From Desulfuromonadales bacterium (GTDB lineage Bacteria; Desulfobacterota; Desulfuromonadia; Desulfuromonadales; UBA2294): 11,471 nucleotides of DNA. The stretch covers positions 1-11,471 of the forward strand of contig JAUVAJ010000017.1 of the NCBI GenBank assembly GCA_030591795.1, read 5' to 3'. Below, in pieces: positions 1-6,596 of this stretch (its first letter is position 1; each line of letters opens with the position of its first letter). Under the pieces are notes generated by a model. That model saw nothing but the letters and a program-made list of their open reading frames with translations, did no database searches and was not told the origin of the DNA. The translations under genes were made by a program, and so were the position numbers.

Positions 1-59
1 AGCAAGAACTTGCCGCTTTAAAAGCAGAGTTTGAAATATTTAAATCGCAATTTGAATAA
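1..59 (+). CDS. C-terminal end of an unidentified protein (5' truncated by window edge)
   Basis: An open frame runs in from the left edge (first full codon at position 3) and stops at TAA 57-59. The 18 visible residues read QELAALKAEFEIFKSQFE, a charged amphipathic stretch that looks like the end of a coiled coil. Tails of this kind close several families, including DUF480/YceH proteins, but 18 residues cannot identify the protein. A 119-bp gap without a clear terminator separates it from the next gene, so co-transcription with the NfeD/SPFH pair is possible. Confidence 0.45.
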   Translation, partial: QELAALKAEFEIFKSQFE

Positions 60-178
60 CATACAACTCAATAACCTGAAATACACAACTGCGAATACAT
101 ATATGATATTATTGTAGCCAACCTTCAAAGACTGATCTTGCTCTAAATCTGGTTATCACTCGCTACGGGAGTTAACGC

Positions 179-634
179 ATGGAATTTACCTTTCTTTACT
201 GGCATTGGATAGCTTTCGGCATGCTGTTGATTATGGCCGAACTTTTCATCCCAAGTTTTACGATCTTCTGGTTTGGTCTCGGTGCCATTCTCGTCGGCAT
301 CATCCTGCTCATTGCACCAGGCCTTTCCGTAAACTGGCAACTGTTTCTCTGGGCCATCTCCTCGATCACCTTCACCTTTCTCTGGTTCCGTTTTCTCAAA
401 CCACGCATGGGCGACAGGACCAAAGCCGGACTGTCACGAGAGGCGGTCCTCGGAGAAAGTGGTCAGGTCATAAGAACTCCGATCGAAGGTGAACGGGGTG
501 TTGTCCGTTTTTCCACTCCTTTGCTAAGTTCCGACGAATGGCCATTTATTTGTGAGCAGGAGGTCGTTGCTGGCGACCGGGTTTTTGTCAAAGATGTTTC
601 TGGCAACACCTTAATTGTTGAGAAACGCGACTGA
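179..634 (+). CDS. NfeD-like membrane protein, short form
   Basis: This 151-aa inner-membrane protein has the short NfeD (YbbJ-type) architecture. Three hydrophobic segments lie at about residues 8-25, 29-49 and 53-72, and a C-terminal soluble domain at about 85-150 has the beta-rich, OB-fold-like pattern of NfeD: a LGESGQV start, then a GERGVVRF strand and the closing VAGDRVFVKDVSGNTLIVE. NfeD proteins are nearly always encoded next to SPFH/stomatin proteins and are thought to work with them in membrane microdomains; they have no established enzymatic reaction. The SPFH gene follows 38 bp downstream, as expected. The ATG at 179 is preceded by GGGAG (167-171) with 7-nt spacing, which supports this start. 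The long NfeD form carries an N-terminal ClpP-like protease domain, which is absent here. Confidence 0.9.
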   Translation: MEFTFLYWHWIAFGMLLIMAELFIPSFTIFWFGLGAILVGIILLIAPGLSVNWQLFLWAISSITFTFLWFRFLKPRMGDRTKAGLSREAVLGESGQVIRTPIEGERGVVRFSTPLLSSDEWPFICEQEVVAGDRVFVKDVSGNTLIVEKRD

Positions 635-672
635 TTGGCATTTTCAACCACTAAACTCCAAGGAGATAGACA

Positions 673-1527
673 ATGGAAGGTCTAATAATTGTAGGTATTT
701 TTATGGTTCTGGTGATCGTAACGATTGCAATGGGGGTTCGAATTGTTCCACAGGGAAGCAAGCATGTAGTGCAGCGGCTCGGTAAATACCGTAACACCCT
801 GAACCCCGGTCTTAATATTATCATTCCATATATCGATAGTGTTGCTTATAAAGTGACGACCAAGGATATCGTTCTCGATATCCCCTCACAAGAGGTTATC
901 ACCCGAGACAATGCAGTAATCTTAACCAATGCCGTCGCCTATATCAACATTGTCTCCCCGGAAAAAGCGGTTTACGGCGTCATCGACTATATCATTGCGA
1001 TCCAGACTCTGGTGCAAACCTCACTGCGCTCAATTGTCGGTGAAATGTCCCTTGATGACGCCCTCTCCTCCCGTGACCATATCAAAGCCAAACTTAAAGC
1101 AGCAATCTCTGATGACATATCCGACTGGGGAATCACCCTGAAGACGGTCGAAATTCAAGACATCAACCCGTCACCAACTATGCAAAAAGCGATGGAAGAG
1201 CAAGCCGCCGCCGAACGTGAACGACGGGCGACGGTTACCCGGGCTGAAGGAGAGAAGGCTGCTGCTGTCCTCCAGGCTGACGGTCGCCTAGAAGCCTCAA
1301 AGCGGGATGCCCAAGCCAAGGTCGTACTAGCCGAAGCGAGTCAACTGGCGATCCAGAAAGTGACCGAGGCGATTCAGGACAACGAGATGCCGGTCGTCTA
1401 CCTGCTTGGTGAGCGTTATATCGATGCGGTCAAAAAAGTGTCTGAATCAAATAACTCCAAAATTGTCCTGTTGCCGGCCGATATCCCGGCAGCGGTTCGT
1501 GGCATTATGGGCAGCCTCGGAAAATAG
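673..1527 (+). CDS. SPFH/stomatin-family membrane protein (QmcA-like)
   Basis: This 284-aa protein has one N-terminal membrane anchor (about residues 3-23), then an SPFH/band-7 domain at about 24-180: IVPQGSKHVVQRLGKY start, NPGLNIIIPYIDSV, and the TTKDIVLDIPSQEVITRDNA strand region. A long charged, alanine-rich helical segment follows (about 185-245, with the typical QAAAERERRA and AEGEKAAAVLQADG repeats). Both sequence and length fit bacterial stomatin/QmcA (E. coli YbbK, about 305 aa). Family members oligomerise in the cytoplasmic membrane and are linked to membrane quality control, often with FtsH. The ATG has a strong AAGGAGA (660-666) 6 nt upstream. It is the second gene of the NfeD-SPFH operon and is followed at once by a terminator. 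Nothing in it looks truncated or unusual. Confidence 0.93.
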   Translation: MEGLIIVGIFMVLVIVTIAMGVRIVPQGSKHVVQRLGKYRNTLNPGLNIIIPYIDSVAYKVTTKDIVLDIPSQEVITRDNAVILTNAVAYINIVSPEKAVYGVIDYIIAIQTLVQTSLRSIVGEMSLDDALSSRDHIKAKLKAAISDDISDWGITLKTVEIQDINPSPTMQKAMEEQAAAERERRATVTRAEGEKAAAVLQADGRLEASKRDAQAKVVLAEASQLAIQKVTEAIQDNEMPVVYLLGERYIDAVKKVSESNNSKIVLLPADIPAAVRGIMGSLGK

Positions 1528-1548
1528 TTTCTGTTTACACTCAAAGAA

Positions 1549-1598
1549 AATATGGCCAGTCAGCGTTTGCTGACCGGCCATATTGCGTTTTGTTTTAC
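1549..1598 (+). terminator. Rho-independent terminator of the NfeD-SPFH operon, possibly bidirectional
   Basis: A 9-bp outer stem (AATATGGCC 1549-1557 with GGCCATATT 1576-1584), one A/C mismatch and a 6-bp inner stem (GTCAGC with GCTGAC) close on a GTTT tetraloop. The T-rich run GCGTTTTGTTTT follows on the plus strand. It starts 21 bp after the SPFH stop. Read on the minus strand the same hairpin is followed by TTTTCTTT, so it may also end transcripts coming from the convergent methyltransferase gene. Confidence 0.88.
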
Positions 1599-1634
1599 AA
1601 GAATATATCTGTCTATTTCTTAACTGAAAGATCA

Positions 1635-1758
1635 AAGGCTAAGCAAAAATTTCGTCCTGCAAGGCTTGGCGCTTTTTCAAGGACGAAAACATACACATGT
1701 ATGTTGAGATCTTGGAAAAGTGCCGTAACGCAGCAGGATGGACTTTTTGCAACGCCTT
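1635..1758. repeat. 124-bp imperfect palindrome, probable dispersed intergenic repeat
   Basis: The two 62-nt arms are in gapless register around a centre between 1696 and 1697. By hand count 39 of 62 positions are Watson-Crick pairs and 4 more are G-T. The best-paired parts are the outer stem 1643-1660 with 1733-1750 (17 of 18 including wobbles) and the apical hairpin AACATAC-ACAT-GTATGTT (1688-1705). A poorly paired patch lies at about 1661-1672 with 1721-1732. The right edge reaches into the TGA of the methyltransferase gene (1758-1760). From memory, similar palindromes occur in many intergenic gaps of Desulfuromonadales genomes, but no second copy lies in this window. It encodes no protein of its own, so it could be a non-autonomous mobile element, an mRNA 3'-end stabiliser or a transcription barrier. 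Confidence 0.75.
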
Positions 1759-2552
1759 CACTTTTTACGAAGGACCCAATAAGTCTCACCCGGCCAACCG
1801 GGAAAGGACTGGGCGAAATGCAGGTTAAAATTGAGCCACCAACTCTGATCTTCCAGAATGTTGCCACTGGCTCGGATCATAAACGCTCCGGAGAGAAAGT
1901 CGAGCGAGAAGCCGCAGGTTTCAGCCAAGTCACGCATCCGCTTCGGCGAGAAGGCGCTGACGTGGCCGTTGTTGTTCGGATTAGCACGAATCTTGGATTC
2001 ACGGGTCGCCTCAAGAAAATGCGGCAGGCTCGGCAAGCCACCAAAGATCATCGCACCCGGCTTGAGCAATGACGACAATTGACTCATCGCCTCTTCCGGC
2101 TCATACAGATGTTCCAGAATGTGCAACAGAATCACCACATCGGTCTGCTTATCGAGAAAACCGGATGCGTCCTCAATCTTAGCTTCGGTCAAACTGGTGT
2201 AACCGAGTCCCTCAAGCGCCTCACTTTTCACCTGCATATCGACGCCATGCCAACTGGCGATCTGTGGCGCATCCTCCGGATGGCACTGGCTGGCGGTAGT
2301 CACAAATTCACGCATCTGGCCGACATCGATACCGATCTCGGTTACGTTCAACCCCTCGCCTTTTTGTACACCAAGTTCGCGCAGAAAATGGTAGACAAAC
2401 CAATACCGCAACAAACGCGCCGGATATTTACGCTTCCGGGTTTTTCCGAGCATCCACTCCCGGCGACGAATCTCTGGATCTTTCAGACTGTCGGTTTCCC
2501 AGCCGTATTGCGGATATAATTGTTTAAATAAAGGCGTTGACCGAGTTTCCAT
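1758..2552 (-). CDS. Class I SAM-dependent methyltransferase (Methyltransf_23/11-like)
   Basis: This 264-aa soluble protein has the class I SAM-binding order. Motif I is at about 70-78 (VTEIGIDVG, a variant of the usual ExGxGxG). An acidic residue after strand 2 is at D105 (WHGVD). Motif IV is at about 138-149 (DVVILLHILEHL), followed by YEPEEAMSQLSSLLKPGAMIFGG and the GHVSAFSPKRMRDLAETCGF stretch typical of Methyltransf_23. The basic N-terminus (about 28-50, rich in R/K) may contact the substrate. Related proteins methylate sugars, lipids, quinones or small molecules, and the substrate here cannot be told. The ATG at 2552 has GAGGG (2557-2561) 4 nt upstream. It stands alone on its strand: it is divergent from the SPOR/NlpC gene across a 191-bp gap where I see no convincing promoter, and convergent with the SPFH gene. 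Its stop codon touches the 124-bp palindrome. Confidence 0.85.
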   Translation of the reverse strand: METRSTPLFKQLYPQYGWETDSLKDPEIRRREWMLGKTRKRKYPARLLRYWFVYHFLRELGVQKGEGLNVTEIGIDVGQMREFVTTASQCHPEDAPQIASWHGVDMQVKSEALEGLGYTSLTEAKIEDASGFLDKQTDVVILLHILEHLYEPEEAMSQLSSLLKPGAMIFGGLPSLPHFLEATRESKIRANPNNNGHVSAFSPKRMRDLAETCGFSLDFLSGAFMIRASGNILEDQSWWLNFNLHFAQSFPGWPGETYWVLRKK

Positions 2553-2743
2553 AAAACCCTCTTTTTTTGATTAACTCCAATAAATCGAATACGCGAGGCC
2601 TTCTCTCAAACCAGCTGCTATTTATCAAGCTTGGAATTCAATGACAGGACCTGCCCCAGACCATACAGATCGTTTCTGCCGGTATCGAATCAGTGTAAGT
2701 TATGCTACCCTGCCTGAACTTCTTATAACCAAAAATTAGAGCG

Positions 2744-3562
2744 ATGACTTCCAGACAATTTATTTCAAATTTAACGCTGTGTGTTCTTTTGCTTATCATT
2801 GCAACAGTCTTCATTGGTTGTTCTTCAAAACCTCCGAGCAATAATACAAGTCATAAAACAACAGCAGATCCAATTGCTGACTTAATCAATGATTCAGCCC
2901 CCAATTCCGGTAGTCTAGGTAAAATGGGTTATTCAGTACAGGTCGGAGCCTTTGCCAACCTCGACAACGCGGTCAAGCTTGAACAGGCACTCGAAGCCCG
3001 CGGTATTGACGCCTACTATTTTCGCCACAGCTCTGGACTTTACAAAGTTCGCTTCGGCAACCATTCCTCATACAATGCTGCCCGGAGCGAAGCAACATCT
3101 CTGCAACAACAAAAACTGATTGATTCATTTTTCATTGTTATCCCCGAAGCGTATGCCGCCGCCAGGATTCAAAAAAGCGGCAAGGGTGATCTACGCGCAG
3201 AGCTGGTCAAAACCGCAAAACGTTTCATCGGCGTCCCCTATCGCTGGGGTGGCTCCAGCAGTGAAAATGGCTTCGACTGTAGCGGTCTGACTATGGTCTG
3301 TTACCGATTAAACGGCCTCAATTTGCAGCGCAATTCACGTGCCCAGTACAAAACCGGGCGCTTTGTCAAAAAGACACAACTACGCAGAGGTGATCTGGTC
3401 TTTTTTGCGACCGGAGGCGGAAAAAGGGTCTCACATGTCGGCATGTATATCGGCGAAGGCAAGTTCATTCACGCGCCACGCACCGGCAAAACGGTCCGGA
3501 TTGAAAAGCTCTCCAATACCTATTTTACTCGAACCTACGTTGGTGGCAGAACCTACCTCTGA
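2744..3562 (+). CDS. SPOR domain and NlpC/P60 (C40) peptidoglycan endopeptidase lipoprotein
   Basis: This 272-aa exported protein begins with a lipoprotein signal: short polar start, hydrophobic run at about 8-25 and lipobox FIGC with C26. The Ser after the Cys favours the outer membrane. A low-complexity linker (27-60) leads to a SPOR domain (about 62-134: YSVQVGAFANLDNAVKLEQAL and LYKVRFGNH). SPOR domains bind peptidoglycan strands stripped of stem peptides, typical of division sites. The C-terminal NlpC/P60 domain (about 150-272) has the catalytic Cys in FDCSGL (C179), His in SHVGMYIG (H231) and the third polar residue in FIHAP (H243). The family cleaves stem peptides, usually D-Glu to diamino acid bonds. 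I infer a septum-targeted wall hydrolase. The ATG has only a weak AGAG upstream, but the signal peptide fits this start. The gene converges on the next one with a 20-bp gap and no obvious terminator. Confidence 0.92.
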   Translation: MTSRQFISNLTLCVLLLIIATVFIGCSSKPPSNNTSHKTTADPIADLINDSAPNSGSLGKMGYSVQVGAFANLDNAVKLEQALEARGIDAYYFRHSSGLYKVRFGNHSSYNAARSEATSLQQQKLIDSFFIVIPEAYAAARIQKSGKGDLRAELVKTAKRFIGVPYRWGGSSSENGFDCSGLTMVCYRLNGLNLQRNSRAQYKTGRFVKKTQLRRGDLVFFATGGGKRVSHVGMYIGEGKFIHAPRTGKTVRIEKLSNTYFTRTYVGGRTYL

Positions 3563-3582
3563 CGACAGTCCGGCACTCTGTT

Positions 3583-4893
3583 TTAAAGTCCACTGGCATC
3601 GAGGGAAGATTCAAACTCCAGTGCGTGCAGCTTCAAAACCATCTTCCGACGAACCATTGTCGATATTTCAATATGCATACACACTGCTTCCGGATTAATC
3701 TTGTGCATGGCTTGACGCTGCAGAGCATTAGCACCAGCCCCCGGTAACCAGCGCAAGTCATCTTTCGGCAGATAGGATCGTTGCTCTCCCGCCATCAAGC
3801 TCGCGGTCTCCTTGCGCAGATCAAGGCGTGAGCCGATCAATTGCATCCCGCCCAGCATCGCAAAATTGTATCCCGAGTGCGGGTCAGAACAAAACTGCAT
3901 GTAGATTTTTGGTGACAATTCACGAATCATTTTAAGTCCACATCGAACCGTATCATTTGGAAATAGATGAATAACCGGCCCATTCTCTGTACATTTACCA
4001 AAATCGGCCGGGTTGTGAAACGGTGGCAAACCACCCATGCCGACAATTACCGACTGGTCTTCTGGTGATGTTCCGACACAACCGTGAACATCGACAACCA
4101 GTTTTGGTCGATCGAATTCAAGCAGTTCCAGATAATGCGCCAAACCTTCTTCAAGCTTGTAACAGTAAGGGTGTCCATGTTCATCAACATATGGATATAT
4201 TACATCGATATTACTCGGATTCAGCGGTACGCCCCACTCTGTAAGTGCTTTGCGACATTCATCAGCAAGTGGTTCACGCCCGGCAAAACCGAGGTTGATA
4301 ACAGCGGAACCTCCAGCGCCAGTCCGTAAAAAACAAAGGGCAACTTCCAGGGTGTGTGGATCGTATGGGCCGTGACTGGACGTAATCAAAGGGAGTTGAC
4401 GTAACAAAGAAGAATCCTGGTGTCGCAATAACAGTACGCCACCTGCTGCATCATGCAAATAACGACAGTCAAAGCCCGGAAGGGCACTACGGCAAGCCGT
4501 CCAACCGGTCGATGATTCTGGGCGGGATTGAAAAAATTGTTCGAGAATCTTGTTGCGCCAGGTCGGGATAAAACAGAGGCAACGATCTGCTAAACGATAG
4601 TAAACATTATAGGTAGATGGCTCGAGATAAATACGAACCATGAGATGGATCAAAAGATCTCGATTGTAGATGTTTTGGGTTGATTTCAACAACCGCTCAG
4701 TCAAGTCAACCATCGTTGAAAATGACTCTTCAGATGGGGGCACGGCCAAAAGATCGACCCGTTTCAACTGGCTGTAATCCTCCCGGCCGATCTCCACTTC
4801 AAGCCGATTCAAATGTCGTTCAAACGGACTCGAGGCATCAACCTCGAACTGACTGATAAATAGCGGTGAAATTTCCGGCCGACTACCGTTCAT
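3583..4893 (-). CDS. Putative metal-dependent hydrolase, N-formylglutamate amidohydrolase-like
   Basis: This is a 436-aa soluble protein that I do not recognise as a named gene. Residues 1-165 match nothing I know. Residues about 168-420 carry motifs in the order seen in N-formylglutamate amidohydrolase (FGase, PF05013)-like enzymes: ITSSHGPYDPH (H174, D178, H180), GHPY (about 240-243), VVDVHGCVG (D268, H270) followed by SVIVGMGG, then SDPHSGY (about 337-342) and MHIEIS (H407, E409). The H...DxH...HxE pattern suggests a zinc site. Known relatives cut formyl or acyl-amino-acid amide bonds, but the substrate here is open. There is no signal peptide or membrane segment, so it is probably cytoplasmic. 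The ATG at 4893 has GGAGAG 5 nt upstream. It lies 111 bp downstream of the CBS-DUF294 gene on the same strand and may share its transcript. A small inverted repeat, ACTGT-N4-ACAGT (4915-4928), lies just upstream with no known meaning. Confidence 0.7.
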   Translation of the reverse strand: MNGSRPEISPLFISQFEVDASSPFERHLNRLEVEIGREDYSQLKRVDLLAVPPSEESFSTMVDLTERLLKSTQNIYNRDLLIHLMVRIYLEPSTYNVYYRLADRCLCFIPTWRNKILEQFFQSRPESSTGWTACRSALPGFDCRYLHDAAGGVLLLRHQDSSLLRQLPLITSSHGPYDPHTLEVALCFLRTGAGGSAVINLGFAGREPLADECRKALTEWGVPLNPSNIDVIYPYVDEHGHPYCYKLEEGLAHYLELLEFDRPKLVVDVHGCVGTSPEDQSVIVGMGGLPPFHNPADFGKCTENGPVIHLFPNDTVRCGLKMIRELSPKIYMQFCSDPHSGYNFAMLGGMQLIGSRLDLRKETASLMAGEQRSYLPKDDLRWLPGAGANALQRQAMHKINPEAVCMHIEISTMVRRKMVLKLHALEFESSLDASGL

Positions 4894-5004
4894 ACTCTCT
4901 CCGGTCTATAATCAACTGTACTAACAGTCTACAGCATAGCGAGCAGAGCTGCATTGATCAGAGAGTTAGAATCGATTGAGAATACTACAGAATGGCTGAG
5001 TTGT

Positions 5005-6444
5005 TTATCGAACAAAATCTAGCTGAAAGTGCAATTCAAGGAATTCCTGGAATGATTTAACTGCTTCAAATGCGAGGCGTAATCGCCCTTGTTCCATATG
5101 ATTAATCTGGTTCAAAATAATATAATTGCTCGTTTCCTCTCCGGCACTGATAGCGGTAACCTGTCCACGCAATCTCAAACTGACCAGAAAACTGAAGCTC
5201 GCTTCAAGATCTTCGGACAGGTCACGGCTCAGAACTCCTGACTTGGCCAGGCTCTTAATTCTCTCATGGGTGCCACCATCGAGGCTGCCAGTCTCAAGCG
5301 ATAAAACTTTCACCCCTTCTGTAATAGCAAAGATACCAGCCTTTTTAATATCCATCTTGCCCCGGTGTACCCCTTCAGTCTCTAACTTGAAACGGCCAAA
5401 CATGCCGATAGGGGTTTTGAACCGAAGTACATTTTTAGCTGTGCGAGCCAAAAAAGATGAGTCCCGACTTAAATAAGCCGTGATGTGTTGCTTGAGATCC
5501 TGAACCAGATCCTGATCGCCGTACAGAGCCCGCAGATCAAAAAACATGCTACCGTTCATGATGTTTTTCTGGTCGGCTTTTGATAGCCAGCCATTAAGAA
5601 TGTCTTTCCAACCACTCAAACTACGTCGCCAAAAATCGTTCTTGGCCATGATACCGCCAGGACAAGGTGGCACCCCGATAGAAATCAGGGTGTCAATCAG
5701 ATCATAAGAAAAAGCTTCAATCCGTGCTACTTCATCCGCAGTCAGATCATCAGAGTAGATGATGGCATTATCCTGATCGGTCGTCAGCGTCTGCTCCTGA
5801 CGCCCTTCGCTGCCCAGAACGATAAAAGCAAATTTGTCTGGTAAATCCGGATGCCGATCAGAACGCAACAGCTCGATCAGGCGAATCAGTATTCGATCAT
5901 TCAGGTGGGAAATTAAGCGCACCAGTTCAGGGGTCCGCACGCCAGTTCCGATCAAATGTTCAACCAGACTCTGGACTTGTACATGTAATCGCTTCAGATC
6001 ATCAACCGTAGCGGCTTCTTCTATCTCAAACAACATCTGCTGAGGTGAGCGGGTCTGCAAGCGAAGGATATCCGTATTACTGAGGATACCGACCAACTTC
6101 CCATCAGCAGCAACTATAACAATCTGATGAATCCGATGCCGTGACATCAAAAAGAGCGCTTCGAAAACAAAGTTTTCTTCTGTAAGGGTAATCAATGGCG
6201 AATGCATGACGTCACTGACAAAAAACTCGGTCGGGTTAATTCCGCGACAAACAACCTTGTTTCTCAGGTCACGGTCGGTGACAATGCCGATCGGAAAACC
6301 ACGATCTGTCACCACCAGGCTGCTGACATTTTTTTGTCGCATCAGGTCGGCCGCGGCGACCAACCCCTTGTTCGGCGAACAGGTGACCATCTCCCTCTGG
6401 CATACCTCCTCGATTGAAAGAAAAAATATATTTTCCTGAGCCAA
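5005..6444 (-). CDS. CBS-pair / DUF294 nucleotidyltransferase-like signalling protein
   Basis: This is a 479-aa cytoplasmic protein. Two CBS domains at about residues 13-66 (SSLVVTDRGFPIGIVTDRDL) and 77-131 (VSDVMHSPLITL, GKLVGILSNTDIL) should bind adenosyl ligands such as AMP, ATP or SAM. A DUF294 nucleotidyltransferase-like domain (about 140-300) has the GlnD-type motif GSEGRQEQTLTTDQDN (211-226), with both acidic residues D223 and D225 kept. A DUF294_C substrate-binding-like domain (about 320-470) ends the protein. The family resembles the uridylyltransferase part of GlnD, but its target is unknown. Many relatives of roughly 600 aa also carry an N-terminal cyclic-nucleotide-binding domain, which is absent here: the frame is closed by a TGA upstream of the start. 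The start is TTG at 6444, chosen because AAGGAG lies 6 nt upstream. acnB is upstream but separated by a terminator. Confidence 0.87.
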   Translation of the reverse strand: MAQENIFFLSIEEVCQREMVTCSPNKGLVAAADLMRQKNVSSLVVTDRGFPIGIVTDRDLRNKVVCRGINPTEFFVSDVMHSPLITLTEENFVFEALFLMSRHRIHQIVIVAADGKLVGILSNTDILRLQTRSPQQMLFEIEEAATVDDLKRLHVQVQSLVEHLIGTGVRTPELVRLISHLNDRILIRLIELLRSDRHPDLPDKFAFIVLGSEGRQEQTLTTDQDNAIIYSDDLTADEVARIEAFSYDLIDTLISIGVPPCPGGIMAKNDFWRRSLSGWKDILNGWLSKADQKNIMNGSMFFDLRALYGDQDLVQDLKQHITAYLSRDSSFLARTAKNVLRFKTPIGMFGRFKLETEGVHRGKMDIKKAGIFAITEGVKVLSLETGSLDGGTHERIKSLAKSGVLSRDLSEDLEASFSFLVSLRLRGQVTAISAGEETSNYIILNQINHMEQGRLRLAFEAVKSFQEFLELHFQLDFVR

Positions 6445-6450
6445 GCCAGA

Positions 6451-6456
6451 CTCCTT
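6451..6456 (-). promoter_or_regulatory. Ribosome binding site deciding the TTG start of the CBS-DUF294 gene
   Basis: On the minus strand AAGGAG lies 6 nt before TTG (6442-6444). No in-frame ATG occurs between this site and the upstream in-frame TGA, so the rare start codon is the best choice. Confidence 0.7.
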
Positions 6457-6535
6457 CAGTGAAAAAATAGATCATGTTTTAATACTTTCTATGACAGTTT
6501 AAATGATTTCGGCTGTTTGGCTATAGTTATTTAAC

Positions 6536-6565
6536 AAAAAAGCCCCCACCTGAATCGGTGGGGGC
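6536..6565 (-). terminator. Rho-independent terminator of acnB
   Basis: On the minus strand a perfect 9-bp stem (GCCCCCACC with GGTGGGGGC, 6542-6550 and 6557-6565) closes a 6-nt loop (GATTCA) and is followed directly by six Ts (6541-6536). It lies about 31 bp after the acnB stop and should insulate acnB from the CBS-DUF294 gene downstream. Confidence 0.95.
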
Positions 6566-6596
6566 CTAAATAAAACAACTACAACAGGTCGACTAT

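Noticed and set aside
60..178. Promoter for the NfeD-SPFH operon in the AT-rich leader
   Set aside because: TATGAT occurs near 101-106, but I find no -35 at suitable spacing, so no site was called.
1590..2072. 160-aa plus-strand open frame across the palindrome
   Set aside because: It runs through the palindrome and then antisense to the methyltransferase coding region, and it has no recognisable domain or start signal.
2079..2519. 146-aa plus-strand open frame
   Set aside because: It is fully antisense to the methyltransferase gene, whose SAM motifs make that frame the real one.
3555..3600. Possible terminator in the gap between the NlpC/P60 gene and the hydrolase gene
   Set aside because: Only a 4-bp ACAG/CTGT pairing with a 9-nt loop is present, too weak to call even though TTTT follows.
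4915..4928. ACTGT-N4-ACAGT inverted repeat resembling a LexA box
   Set aside because: LexA-type sites of the E. coli kind need CTGT and ACAG separated by 8 nt; here the spacing is 4, so it is recorded only as an unassigned short repeat.
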